NCBI GenBank assembly: GCA_904395885.1
Contig: CAJFOF010000039.1
Span: 1 to 64,000 of the forward strand
Source: an uncultured Lachnospiraceae bacterium
Lineage (GTDB): Bacteria; Bacillota; Clostridia; Lachnospirales; Lachnospiraceae
Length of the DNA: 64,000 nucleotides
Direction: 5' to 3'
Shown here in pieces: positions 25,708 to 33,363 of the stretch. The notes beneath the pieces are model-generated. The model did not search any database. It saw only the letters and a program-made list of their open reading frames with translations, and was not told the origin of the DNA. How positions within the stretch are numbered: position 1 is the first letter of the stretch; every line of letters starts with the position of its first letter. A program made the position numbers and the translations under genes.

Positions 25708-26277
25708 TTACTTATGGAGAAAATGGGAGATCCTTTTATAGACCAGGAAGGTGACAAGGCCGTTAATTCCGGCTTTGATCACATTAAAGCCGACGATAAA
25801 GGCCATCAGATCCCATACGACATCCCGGCTGACACCCATAAACAGAGGGGTAATAATCAGATTGGCTCCTACCATAACGATGGCCATAGCTGCCATTCCG
25901 CAGACCAGACCGACTGCTGCTGTCAGCTTGGTTTTATGTCTCTGGTAGATTGTGCCGGAGACGAGAACCAGAACGCCGGTTGCGATCACGTGCATCAGTA
26001 TTCCATAAAGCCCGCTGCCGGCGCTTACAGTAAGTCCCTGGATGACGGAAGTCACAATGGTCAGAAGCAGTCCCGCTGTTGTCCCGAAACAGAAAGTTCC
26101 GATGAGGATGGGAATATCGGCCGGGTCATATTCCAGAAACGATACCACCGGGAAGATGGGAAAACGGATCAGGTAGACCATTGCGATAGAGATGGCTACC
26201 AGCATGCTCATTTTGACCAAGACTTTCAGATTGTCTGCGCCTGCACTTGGGTTTTTTGTTGCGATTTCTTTTGACAT
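25708..26277 (-). CDS. ribU: Riboflavin ECF transporter S component RibU
   Basis: A 189-residue membrane protein with about six hydrophobic segments, the substrate-capture subunit of the riboflavin ECF importer. Typical RibU features are F-P-I-F-P-x-x-x-F-L-E-Y-D-P-A-D-I-P near residue 40 and G-T-x-A-G-L-L-L-T-I-V-T-S-V-I-Q near residue 66. The FMN riboswitch and terminator directly upstream on the same strand make the assignment firm. The EcfAA'T energising module is not in the window. Confidence 0.95.
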   Translation of the reverse strand: MSKEIATKNPSAGADNLKVLVKMSMLVAISIAMVYLIRFPIFPVVSFLEYDPADIPILIGTFCFGTTAGLLLTIVTSVIQGLTVSAGSGLYGILMHVIATGVLVLVSGTIYQRHKTKLTAAVGLVCGMAAMAIVMVGANLIITPLFMGVSRDVVWDLMAFIVGFNVIKAGINGLVTFLVYKRISHFLHK

Positions 26278-26327
26278 TTTTCTGCCTCCTTAAATGAATC
26301 TTAATTTGGAAAATCTCACAGGAAAGC

Positions 26328-26354
26328 AAAAAAGTCTCGGAAAAATTCCAAGAC
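26328..26354 (-). terminator. Riboswitch-controlled terminator of ribU
   Basis: Read on the - strand, a 7-bp stem (26354-26348 with 26340-26334) with one G-U pair is followed by six Us. It lies between the FMN aptamer and ribU, so FMN binding should promote termination. Confidence 0.85.
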
Positions 26355-26381
26355 TAAAAAAATACCTAAAAAACAGTATTT

Positions 26382-26520
26382 CGTTTCTTCCATCCGGACT
26401 GTACCGTTGGTATGGGAATCACACCCATTCTGCCATCGATGCTGACGCATACCCGGCTCGCGGACTTGTTGGTAGTAAACCACTTACCGCCAGTGAGGAA
26501 TTTCACCTCGCCCTGAAACT
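26382..26520 (-). promoter_or_regulatory. FMN riboswitch (RFN element)
   Basis: The reverse strand shows the conserved FMN aptamer: GGGCGAGGTGAAATTCCTCA, CTGGCGGTAAG, then CGCGAGCC, and the 3' end ACAGTCCGGATGGAAGAAAC. It lies directly after a promoter and before the terminator and ribU, so flavin represses riboflavin uptake. Confidence 0.95.
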
Positions 26521-26535
26521 GATTTTCCAAAATTG

Positions 26536-26564
26536 ATAATACCACCCATCGGGCGGGAAGTCAA
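26536..26564 (-). promoter_or_regulatory. Promoter of the FMN riboswitch-ribU transcript
   Basis: On the - strand, -35 TTGACT (26564-26559), 17-bp spacer, -10 TATTAT (26541-26536). Transcription should start about 10 bp before the aptamer. Confidence 0.75.
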
Positions 26565-26691
26565 TAGATCCCCAGACTTTTACCGTGATTTTACAAGAAT
26601 TTTTCCAGATTCTGATAGAGAAAGCACGGCTATTCTGATAGGATAGAGGCGTCACAGGATAAGCAGCAGGGATGCAGATGGAAAATGAAAG

Positions 26692-26883
26692 ATGCAGTGG
26701 ATGGGCACAAGGCTCCTGATTTATATGGTGATTTGGTTTGGTGTGGGATATTTTACTATATTTGCAGCCGGTCTGGCAGCAGGCTGCAAAGCTGACAGAC
26801 TGTATTTACTTTCATTCGTCGTCGCCCTGCTGTCCCTTATTTTTGGGACAACAGCTTCCTGGAGGCGATTTCTGAATAGATAA
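26692..26883 (+). CDS. Possible small two-helix membrane protein
   Basis: A 63-residue ORF with two hydrophobic segments near residues 8-30 and 37-55, an Arg near the first and a basic end W-R-R-F-L-N-R. The ribosome binding site is poor (GAAAG) and no promoter stands out. In its favour, a terminator follows 33 bp after the stop. It could be a real small membrane protein or a chance ORF. It shares no recognisable motif with a known family. Confidence 0.35.
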   Translation: MQWMGTRLLIYMVIWFGVGYFTIFAAGLAAGCKADRLYLLSFVVALLSLIFGTTASWRRFLNR

Positions 26884-26915
26884 CAGCCGGAAAAGAAAAT
26901 AGAAAAACAGATCGG

Positions 26916-26947
26916 AGAATCCTGCAGAATGGGGTTCTTTTTTGTTT
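26916..26947 (+). terminator. Intrinsic terminator before the palindromic element
   Basis: A 7-bp stem (26916-26922 with 26932-26938) with one wobble is followed by a T-rich run to 26947. It closes the region after the small ORF at 26692. Confidence 0.75.
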
Positions 26948-27022
26948 CATAGGAAACTGCGTTCCCTATGAAACGAATATGTCGCTTGCAGCGACCGCGC
27001 TGGGCGCGAGAGCTCCGTTTCC
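26944..27022. repeat. Dense palindromic element of nested hairpins upstream of ylxM
   Basis: Within 79 bp there are three perfect hairpins: GTTTCATAGG/CCTATGAAAC (26944-26953 with 26965-26974), GTCGC/GCGAC (26981-26985 with 26991-26995), and CGCGC/GCGCG (26997-27009). GGAAAC at 26952-26957 also pairs with GTTTCC at 27017-27022. The element overlaps the T-tract of the terminator and ends 42 bp before the ylxM promoter. It codes for nothing convincing and looks like a REP- or MITE-like intergenic repeat. Confidence 0.6.
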
Positions 27023-27063
27023 GAGAAAGAAAAAAATTTTGCGAGGCTGTAAAGAAAAAACAC

Positions 27064-27092
27064 TTGACAAGCGGATTCCTATCATGTATGAT
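27064..27092 (+). promoter_or_regulatory. Promoter of the ylxM-ffh-rpsP operon
   Basis: -35 TTGACA at 27064-27069, 17-bp spacer, -10 TATGAT at 27087-27092. The ylxM start lies only 17 bp downstream, so the leader is very short. Confidence 0.85.
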
Positions 27093-27108
27093 AACACAGG
27101 TGATTGAG

Positions 27109-27450
27109 ATGGAAAAGATTGTCCAGCAGGGACTGCTTTACGATTTTTATGGTGAATTGCTTACCAAACATCAGCAGCAGATTTACGAAGATGTAGTCAT
27201 CAATGATATGTCCCTGAGTGAGATCGCCCAGGAGCAGGGGATCAGCAGGCAGGGAGTTCATGATCTGGTGAGACGCTGTGATAAAATCCTCTCCAGTTAT
27301 GAAGAAAAGCTCCATTTGGTGGAAAAGTTTCAGGAAACAAAGCGGCTGGTAGCAGAGATTGAGACTCTGACAGCCCAGTATCAGAAAACCGGAGACGGAA
27401 GCCTGGTTGAACGGATCGGACAGATTTCCAGGGAGATTGCAGAGATTTAG
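27109..27450 (+). CDS. ylxM: YlxM-family DNA-binding protein (SRP operon)
   Basis: A 113-residue protein with a sigma-70 region-4-like helix-turn-helix (S-L-S-E-I-A-Q-E-Q-G-I-S-R-Q-G-V-H-D-L) at residues 34-52, followed by a coiled-coil tail. YlxM is encoded just before ffh in many Firmicutes and has been linked to SRP function in streptococci. The start is the ATG at 27109 with AGGTGA before it; an in-frame ORF beginning at 26968 runs through the palindromic element and promoter and is not credible. The gene lies 11 bp before ffh. Confidence 0.9.
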   Translation: MEKIVQQGLLYDFYGELLTKHQQQIYEDVVINDMSLSEIAQEQGISRQGVHDLVRRCDKILSSYEEKLHLVEKFQETKRLVAEIETLTAQYQKTGDGSLVERIGQISREIAEI

Positions 27451-27461
27451 GAGGACATTTC

Positions 27462-28841
27462 ATGGCCTTTGAGAGTTTATCCGATAAACTTCAGAATATA
27501 TTTAAAAACCTTCGCGGAAAAGGCCGTCTGTCAGAGGCTGACGTAAAGGCCGCCCTGAAGGAAGTAAAGATGGCCCTTTTGGAGGCGGATGTCAGCTTCA
27601 AGGTGGTCAAACAGTTCATCAAGTCGGTAGAAGAGCGGGCAGTGGGTGAAGACGTTTTGGGAAGTCTGACACCCGGCCAGACGGTAATCAAGATCGTCAA
27701 TGAAGAGCTGATCCGACTGATGGGGTCGGAGACCACAGAGATTGCGCTGAAGCCGGCGGGGGAGATTACCGTGATTATGATGGCGGGTCTCCAGGGTGCC
27801 GGTAAGACGACGACCACAGCCAAGATCGCCGGAAAGCTTAAGGCAAAAGGAAGAAGACCTCTTCTTGCAGCCTGCGATGTTTACCGTCCTGCGGCTATTC
27901 AGCAGCTTCAGATCAATGGAGAAAAGCAGGGGGTTCCGGTTTTCTCCATGGGAGACAAACAGAAGCCGGCCAATATTGCAAAGGCAGCCGTCGAGCATGC
28001 TGCCAAGAATAATCTGAATGTTGTAATTTTGGATACGGCCGGACGTCTTCATATCGACGAAGATATGATGAATGAGCTGGTGGAGATTAAGGAACAGGTA
28101 GATGTCTATCAGACAATTTTGGTCGTAGATGCCATGACCGGTCAGGACGCGGTCAATGTGGCCGGTACATTCAATGACAAGATTGGTATTGATGGCGTCA
28201 TCCTCACCAAACTGGATGGCGATACCCGAGGAGGCGCAGCTCTTTCGATCCGGGCAGTGACCGGAAAACCGATCCTCTATATCGGTATGGGAGAAAAGCT
28301 GTCAGACCTGGAACAGTTCTATCCGGAGCGCATGGCATCCAGAATACTGGGAATGGGCGATATCCTTTCCCTGATCGAGAAGGCCGAGGCTGAGATGGAT
28401 CAGGAGAAAGCCAGAGAACTGAGTCAGAAGCTGAAGAAAGCCGAGTTTGACTACAATGATTTCCTGGATCAGATGAATCAGATCAAAAAAATGGGCGGCA
28501 TGGCCAGCATTATGAGCATGATGCCCGGTATGGGGAATCTTGGAAACATAGACATGGATGCCAATGAGAAAAATATGAAACGTATTGAGGCAATCATCCT
28601 TTCTATGACAAAAGAGGAAAGAGCCAACCCGTCTCTGATGAATGTTCCGAGAAAGAAGCGGATCGCTAAGGGGGCAGGTGTAGATCTGAATGAGGTTAAC
28701 CGTCTGTGCAAACAGTTTGATCAGATGAAAAAAATGATGAAACAGCTTCCCGGAATGATGGGGGGAGGCAAACGCCGCGGCGGCCTGGGAGCATTAGGCG
28801 GCCTGATGGGCGGAAAAGGCAAGCTGAAGCTGCCTTTCTGA
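27462..28841 (+). CDS. ffh: Signal recognition particle protein Ffh (SRP54)
   Basis: The GTPase and signal-sequence-binding subunit of SRP, 459 residues. The N domain opens with F-E-S-L-S-D-K-L-Q. The G domain has G-L-Q-G-A-G-K-T-T-T near residue 108, D-V-Y-R-P-A-A, D-T-A-G-R and T-K-L-D-G-D-T-R-G-G. The C-terminal third is the Met-rich M domain with M-x-S-M-M-P-G-M and a flexible tail rich in Gly and Lys. TAGGAGGAC precedes the ATG. The 4.5S RNA gene is not in the window. Confidence 0.98.
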   Translation: MAFESLSDKLQNIFKNLRGKGRLSEADVKAALKEVKMALLEADVSFKVVKQFIKSVEERAVGEDVLGSLTPGQTVIKIVNEELIRLMGSETTEIALKPAGEITVIMMAGLQGAGKTTTTAKIAGKLKAKGRRPLLAACDVYRPAAIQQLQINGEKQGVPVFSMGDKQKPANIAKAAVEHAAKNNLNVVILDTAGRLHIDEDMMNELVEIKEQVDVYQTILVVDAMTGQDAVNVAGTFNDKIGIDGVILTKLDGDTRGGAALSIRAVTGKPILYIGMGEKLSDLEQFYPERMASRILGMGDILSLIEKAEAEMDQEKARELSQKLKKAEFDYNDFLDQMNQIKKMGGMASIMSMMPGMGNLGNIDMDANEKNMKRIEAIILSMTKEERANPSLMNVPRKKRIAKGAGVDLNEVNRLCKQFDQMKKMMKQLPGMMGGGKRRGGLGALGGLMGGKGKLKLPF

Positions 28842-28911
28842 GATTGATTCGCGTTAGCAAAGCAGGTTCCCTGCGTTGTCTATAAACAGTATGATTAAGG
28901 AGGTGAAACAA

Positions 28912-29154
28912 ATGGCAGTAAAGATGAGACTGAGAAGAATGGGCCAGAAGAAGGCTCCTTTCTATAGAGTAGTTGTTGCAGATTCCAGAGCACCGAGAGA
29001 TGGCAGATTCATCGAAGAGGTTGGTTACTATGATCCCAACGTAGATCCGAGTGTGATCAAGTTTGATGAGGAAGCTACGAAAAAGTGGTTGGCAACAGGC
29101 GCTCAGCCCACTGAAACCGTAAGCAAACTTCTGAAAATCGCTGGCATCCAATAA
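28912..29154 (+). CDS. rpsP: 30S ribosomal protein S16
   Basis: An 80-residue ribosomal protein with the typical start [11 protein letters not shown] and the [19 protein letters not shown] segment. The start is the ATG at 28912 behind AAGGAGGTG; an in-frame start 36 bp upstream would add residues absent from S16. It follows ffh by 70 bp, in which a small GCAGG-TTC-CCTGC hairpin (28862-28874) can be seen. Confidence 0.97.
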   Translation: MAVKMRLRRMGQKKAPFYRVVVADSRAPRDGRFIEEVGYYDPNVDPSVIKFDEEATKKWLATGAQPTETVSKLLKIAGIQ

Positions 29155-29171
29155 CTTGAGAGGTGTGCGCT

Positions 29172-29399
29172 ATGAAAGAACTGGTAGAAGTGATTGCAAA
29201 AGCACTGGTTGACAATCCGGATGAAGTCGTCGTGACGGAGTCCGAAAAGGGCAATGACCTGTTGATTGAGTTGAAGGTGGCACCTTCCGATATGGGAAAA
29301 GTGATCGGAAAACAGGGGCGGATCGCGAAAGCTATCCGTTCTGTGGTAAAGGCGGCTGCTTCCAAAGAAGACAGAAAAGTGATTGTAGAAATTCAGTGA
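29172..29399 (+). CDS. khpA: KH-domain RNA-binding protein KhpA (YlqC)
   Basis: A 75-residue single KH domain with the RNA-binding G-K-Q-G loop in V-I-G-K-Q-G-R-I-A-K-A-I. KhpA forms a complex with KhpB (Jag) and affects cell division and RNA metabolism in Firmicutes. The start is the ATG at 29172 behind GAGAGGTG; the GTG at 29163 in the same frame lies inside the ribosome binding region. It has its usual place between rpsP and rimM. Confidence 0.95.
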   Translation: MKELVEVIAKALVDNPDEVVVTESEKGNDLLIELKVAPSDMGKVIGKQGRIAKAIRSVVKAAASKEDRKVIVEIQ

Positions 29400-29405
29400 C
29401 ATGAT

Positions 29406-29436
29406 GGGGGTTGGATGACAGCCCCCGTTTTTGTTT
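29406..29436 (+). terminator. Terminator-like hairpin after khpA
   Basis: GGGGG/CCCCC stem (29406-29410 with 29422-29426), an 11-nt loop, then GTTTTTGTTT. It may cut transcription between khpA and rimM. Confidence 0.65.
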
Positions 29437-29505
29437 CGCGGAAGGCTGATGCTGGCCCTGAAGGGGCCACAGAAGGCGAAGAATTCTGCAGAGAAGGATT
29501 CTTTT
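29435..29505 (+). promoter_or_regulatory. Structured leader upstream of rimM
   Basis: An outer TTCGC/GCGAA pair (29435-29439 with 29476-29480) encloses a TGGCCC/GGGCCA hairpin (29453-29458 with 29464-29469). A 7-bp hairpin followed by TTTT (29480-29505) comes next. No known RNA family was recognised. Confidence 0.4.
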
Positions 29506-29536
29506 ATAGAGGATTTAGAAGAAAGGAAAAACCGGT

Positions 29537-30049
29537 ATGGAAACGATGCTGCGAGTAGGCGTGATCAGTTCAACCCACGGTGTCCGGGGAGAGGTGAAGG
29601 TCTATCCAACGACCGATGATCCGGAGCGATTTCTGGATCTGGAGGAAGTGATTCTCGATACTGGACGGGAAAGGCTTCCTTTAAAGATAGAGAACGTAAA
29701 ATTCTTTAAAAATATGGTGATCCTGAAATTTAAAGGGTATGACAATATCAACGATATTGAAAAATATAAGGGAAGGGATCTTTATATTACCAGAGATCAG
29801 GCCGTAGAGCTGGAAGAAGACGAGTATTTTATCGCTGACCTGATCGGAATGTCTGTAGTGGCGGAAGATGGAACTGTTTTGGGGACTTTGGCGGATGTGA
29901 TGCCTACCGGGGCCAATGATGTGTATGTGGTTCGCACGGAGAATGGGAAGGAACTGCTGATCCCGGCCATTAAAGAGTGCATTCTCAATGTAGATGTGGA
30001 AGAACGGGCCATGAGGATCCATGTCATGGATGGTCTGTTGGATTTGTGA
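29537..30049 (+). CDS. rimM: Ribosome maturation factor RimM (16S rRNA processing)
   Basis: A 170-residue protein that binds S19 and helps assemble the 30S head. The N-terminal RimM domain has the expected [15 protein letters not shown]. The C-terminal PRC-barrel starts near [12 protein letters not shown] and ends with [14 protein letters not shown]. The gene lies 13 bp before trmD, its usual neighbour. Confidence 0.96.
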   Translation: METMLRVGVISSTHGVRGEVKVYPTTDDPERFLDLEEVILDTGRERLPLKIENVKFFKNMVILKFKGYDNINDIEKYKGRDLYITRDQAVELEEDEYFIADLIGMSVVAEDGTVLGTLADVMPTGANDVYVVRTENGKELLIPAIKECILNVDVEERAMRIHVMDGLLDL

Positions 30050-30062
30050 TGAGGAGAAGACC

Positions 30063-30809
30063 ATGAATTTTCATATTATGACGCTGTTTCCGGAGATGGT
30101 AATGAATGGCCTTTCGACCAGCATTACGGGGCGGGCCATGGAGAAAGGGCTGATTTCAGTGGAAGCCGTCAATATTCGGGATTACGCCGAAAACAAGCAC
30201 AATACGGTGGACGATTACCCCTACGGCGGAGGTGCGGGAATGGTGATGCAGGCTCCTCCGGTATGGCGCTGTTATCAGGATATCGAATCCAGAATGAAAA
30301 AGCGTCCAAGAGTAATTTATATGACGCCCCAGGGCAGGGTATTTAATCAGAAAATTGCCGAGGAGCTGGCAAAAGAAGAGGAACTGGTATTTTTGTGCGG
30401 CCATTATGAAGGCATTGACGAGAGAGCTCTGGAGATGATCTGCACAGATCATCTGTCTATTGGCGACTATGTTCTCACCGGCGGCGAGCTTCCGGCTATG
30501 GTGATGATTGACTGTATTTCCCGGTTGGTGCCGGGGGTTCTGAACAACGAGACGTCGGCTGATATTGAATCCTTCCATGATAATCTGCTGGAATACCCTC
30601 AGTATACCCGGCCGGAGGAATTTATGGGAAGAAAGGTGCCGGAGGTTCTGTTGTCCGGTCATCATAAAAATATTGAAGAGTGGCGGAGAAAGCAGTCTAT
30701 CGCGCGAACCCTGGAGCGTCGCCCGGATCTGCTGGCAGACGCGTGTCTGACAGAAAAAGAGAAAAAATATTTGGAAGAATTGCTTGCAATTTCAACCCCT
30801 TTGTGCTAA
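30063..30809 (+). CDS. trmD: tRNA (guanine-N1)-methyltransferase TrmD
   Basis: TrmD methylates G37 in tRNAs to prevent frameshifting. The 248-residue protein has the start [12 protein letters not shown], the Y-G-G-G-A-G-M-V-M segment, [10 protein letters not shown] and the SAM-binding knot [13 protein letters not shown]. The start is the ATG at 30063 with GAGGAGAAG upstream; an in-frame start at 30021 lies inside rimM and is not needed. Confidence 0.97.
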   Translation: MNFHIMTLFPEMVMNGLSTSITGRAMEKGLISVEAVNIRDYAENKHNTVDDYPYGGGAGMVMQAPPVWRCYQDIESRMKKRPRVIYMTPQGRVFNQKIAEELAKEEELVFLCGHYEGIDERALEMICTDHLSIGDYVLTGGELPAMVMIDCISRLVPGVLNNETSADIESFHDNLLEYPQYTRPEEFMGRKVPEVLLSGHHKNIEEWRRKQSIARTLERRPDLLADACLTEKEKKYLEELLAISTPLC

Positions 30810-30898
30810 GCTATTATAGCTGTGATTTAAGAAGAGATGGTCCTCTGTTACGAATTGGCGTATTAAGAACATCCAATAAACTTAAGGAGGTTCACACG

Positions 30899-31246
30899 AT
30901 GAACGACATTATCAAGAATATTGAAGCAGAGCAGTTAAAGGAGAGCGTACCGGAGTTCCGTGTTGGCGATACCGTTAAGGTATACAACAAGATCAAAGAG
31001 GGAAACCGTGAGAGAATCCAGATTTTTGAAGGCACCGTGATCAAGAGACAGAACGGCGGCGCAAGAGAGACCTTTACTGTAAGAAAGAATTCTAACGGAA
31101 TCGGCGTAGAGAAGACCTGGCCATTACATTCCCCTTCTGTAGCTAACGTTGAGGTAGTGAGAAGAGGTAAAGTAAGAAGAGCAAAACTTTACTATCTGCG
31201 TGACCGTGTAGGTAAAGCCGCTAAGGTAAAAGAACTGGTAAAATAA
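30899..31246 (+). CDS. rplS: 50S ribosomal protein L19
   Basis: A 115-residue ribosomal protein at the 30S-50S interface. The [18 protein letters not shown] and [12 protein letters not shown] segments are typical of L19. The start is the ATG at 30899, 9 nt after AAGGAGG; the long in-frame ORF that begins in trmD is an artefact. The 89 bp before it hold a possible TATTAT -10 near 30812, so it may have its own promoter as well as readthrough from trmD. Confidence 0.97.
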   Translation: MNDIIKNIEAEQLKESVPEFRVGDTVKVYNKIKEGNRERIQIFEGTVIKRQNGGARETFTVRKNSNGIGVEKTWPLHSPSVANVEVVRRGKVRRAKLYYLRDRVGKAAKVKELVK

Positions 31247-31260
31247 TTCTTGAGGACAGA

Positions 31261-31287
31261 AAGGGACAATGCAAATTGTCCCTTTTT
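31261..31287 (+). terminator. Intrinsic terminator after rplS
   Basis: Perfect 10-bp stem (31261-31270 with 31275-31284), a 4-nt loop, and a T-run to 31287. It ends the ylxM-rplS operon. Confidence 0.9.
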
Positions 31288-31333
31288 ATTCCTCCTGGGA
31301 CAAACATTGAAAGTATAGATATGAGGGAGAGCT

Positions 31334-31876
31334 GTGGAATTTTATGTCAATGAGGAACCAGGTATTCTTCGCCGTATTGTCACCTGGGTTACTGACATTA
31401 TTGTAGTTATCGCCTTTGCCTGTTTTACTGTTTATGGATTTGGGACACAGATCCCCGTCAGCGGCAGCTCTATGCAGCCCCTTTTGAATAATGGAGACGT
31501 TGTTCTGATGAATCGCCTGCTCTATGACTTTACAGCGCCTGAGAGAGGAGACATCGTAGTATTTCAGAGAGAGGATCAGAAGCTGAACGTCAAGCGGGTA
31601 ATCGGCCTTCCCGGCGAGACTGTCCAGATCAGAAACGGTCAGATATATATTGACGGGGAAGTTTTGCCGGAAGAGGAGAACTTTTTTGTGGCATCTGCCG
31701 GTTTGGCAGAAAGCCCGGTTTTATTGGGCGAAGATGAATATTTTTTGCTGGGAGACAATCGGGACAGCAGTGAAGACAGCCGTTTTGCCAATGTGGGTAA
31801 TGTGAAGAAAAGTCAGATCATCGGGAAAGTATGGCTGAAGATTGCCCCGATTCTCGAAATTGGTCTGATCGAATGA
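31334..31876 (+). CDS. lepB: Signal peptidase I (first copy)
   Basis: A 180-residue membrane-bound serine protease that removes signal peptides. One transmembrane helix lies near residues 19-37. The catalytic Ser46 is in S-G-S-S-M-Q-P and the general base Lys87 in V-K-R-V-I-G-L-P-G-E. The box L-G-D-N-R-D-S-S-E-D-S-R is near the C-terminus. The start is GTG at 31334 behind GAGGGAGAG. A second, different copy follows only 880 bp downstream, after rbgA. Confidence 0.95.
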   Translation: MEFYVNEEPGILRRIVTWVTDIIVVIAFACFTVYGFGTQIPVSGSSMQPLLNNGDVVLMNRLLYDFTAPERGDIVVFQREDQKLNVKRVIGLPGETVQIRNGQIYIDGEVLPEEENFFVASAGLAESPVLLGEDEYFLLGDNRDSSEDSRFANVGNVKKSQIIGKVWLKIAPILEIGLIE

Positions 31877-31895
31877 GACGGAGTAGAGGAAATAT

Positions 31896-32759
31896 ATGAA
31901 TATTCAATGGTATCCGGGGCACATGACGAAAGCCAAACGTGCCATGAAGGAAGACATTAAATTAATAGATCTGGTAATTGAGCTTGTGGATGCGAGGGTT
32001 CCTCTTGGAAGCCGAAACCCGGACATTGACGAGCTGGCTGCAGGAAAAGCCAGGATGGTACTGCTGAACAAGTCGGATCTGGCAGATGAGAGCGCCAATG
32101 AAGAGTGGGTACGGTACTTTTCCGGCCTGGGATGTCATGTGGTGAAGGTCAATTGTAAGACAGGCAGCGGTCTGAAACAGATCAACCCCACAGTCCAGGA
32201 AGCCTGCAAGGAAAAAATCGAGAGAGACAGGAGACGGGGGATTTTAAACCGGCCGGTGAGAGCGATGGTGGTAGGAATTCCGAATGTGGGGAAATCTACA
32301 TTTATCAACGCTTTTGCGGGAAAGGCATGTGCCAAGACCGGAAACAAGCCTGGGGTGACAAAGGGAAATCAGTGGATCCGTCTGAGCAAAACTCTGGAGC
32401 TTCTGGATACGCCCGGCATTTTGTGGCCCAAGTTTGAAGATCAGAAGGCGGGGCTGAATCTGGCATTTATTGGTTCTATCAATGATGAAATCCTGGACAG
32501 GGAGGAACTGGCCCTGGAACTGATTCGATTCTTAGAAGAACGGTACCCCCAGTCGATTGAGAAGCGCTATCCGGGTGTGGAAGGAAACGATGGCGATAGC
32601 CCTTCAGCCATATTGGAGCAGATTGCGAGAGTCAGGGCCTGCCTGCTCAAAGGTGGTGTCAGCGACAACTCTAAGGCCGCTTCCATTCTGCTGGATGATT
32701 TTCGCAGCGGGCGATTGGGAAGGATTACTCTGGAACTGCCACCTGTAAGTGCCCAATGA
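31896..32759 (+). CDS. rbgA: Ribosome biogenesis GTPase RbgA (YlqF)
   Basis: A 287-residue circularly permuted GTPase needed for late 50S assembly. The G4 motif N-K-S-D (about residue 57) comes before the G1 motif G-I-P-N-V-G-K-S-T (about residue 129) and G3 D-T-P-G, the order that defines this family. The start M-N-I-Q-W-Y-P-G-H-M-x-K-A is also diagnostic. It lies 19 bp after lepB, and its stop overlaps the second signal peptidase start by 4 bp. Confidence 0.96.
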   Translation: MNIQWYPGHMTKAKRAMKEDIKLIDLVIELVDARVPLGSRNPDIDELAAGKARMVLLNKSDLADESANEEWVRYFSGLGCHVVKVNCKTGSGLKQINPTVQEACKEKIERDRRRGILNRPVRAMVVGIPNVGKSTFINAFAGKACAKTGNKPGVTKGNQWIRLSKTLELLDTPGILWPKFEDQKAGLNLAFIGSINDEILDREELALELIRFLEERYPQSIEKRYPGVEGNDGDSPSAILEQIARVRACLLKGGVSDNSKAASILLDDFRSGRLGRITLELPPVSAQ

Positions 32760-33325
32760 GGGCGGAACGTTCTTCCGGAAACCAGAAAAAGCCGGGGAAG
32801 AAACTGCAGGCAAAAGATTTGGGTTTTTTCCTGATCTATATTGGAGCGGCTGCCCTTGCGGTTCTGCTCCTGATTGCATTTGTGGTCCAGAGGGCAGATG
32901 TCTATGGCCGCTCTATGGAACCGGTTCTCCAGCACAGAGATGTTCTTTTGGTAGATAAATTGTCCTATCGATTTTCTGAGCCGGCAAGGTATGACATTGT
33001 GGTGTTTGAATACCGGCTGAGGGAAGGGCGATATTACACCAAGAGAATCATCGGCCTTCCGGGAGAGACAGTCCAGATTAAAGACGGATGGGTTTATATT
33101 AACGGCCAAAAGCTTGAGGATGATGTAGGTGCAGAGCCGATTGCGGAGGCAAGACAGGCGGCAGAACCAATTACCCTGGGCGAGGATGAATATTTTGTTT
33201 TGGGCGATAACCGCAATTTCAGTTCCGACAGCAGAGATCCGGATGTAGGAAATATCAGACGGGACGAGATAATCGGAAAAATATGGATTCGGCTGTGGCC
33301 TTTGGGAAAGATGAAGGTGGAGTAG
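32756..33325 (+). CDS. lepB: Signal peptidase I (second copy)
   Basis: A second type I signal peptidase of 189 residues. It has a longer, very basic N-terminus (about 20 residues), one transmembrane helix near residues 23-44, catalytic Ser53 in G-R-S-M-E-P and Lys96 in T-K-R-I-I-G-L-P-G-E. The C-terminal box reads L-G-D-N-R-N-F-S-S-D-S-R-D-P. It differs clearly from the first copy, so it is not a recent duplicate. ATGA overlap with rbgA suggests coupled translation. Different substrate preference is possible but not shown. Confidence 0.94.
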   Translation: MRAERSSGNQKKPGKKLQAKDLGFFLIYIGAAALAVLLLIAFVVQRADVYGRSMEPVLQHRDVLLVDKLSYRFSEPARYDIVVFEYRLREGRYYTKRIIGLPGETVQIKDGWVYINGQKLEDDVGAEPIAEARQAAEPITLGEDEYFVLGDNRNFSSDSRDPDVGNIRRDEIIGKIWIRLWPLGKMKVE

Positions 33326-33363
33326 CGGAGTCAGAATATCCTGACTCAGAAGGCGGAGGAAGT

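Noticed and set aside
25636..26274. Open frame of 212 codons on the + strand opposite ribU
   Set aside because: The - strand gene has a riboswitch, terminator, promoter and clear RibU motifs; the + strand product is a His/Asp/Gln-rich shadow.
26968..27108. N-terminal extension of YlxM
   Set aside because: The extension would be translated from the palindromic element and across the promoter, while the start at 27109 gives the family N-terminus.
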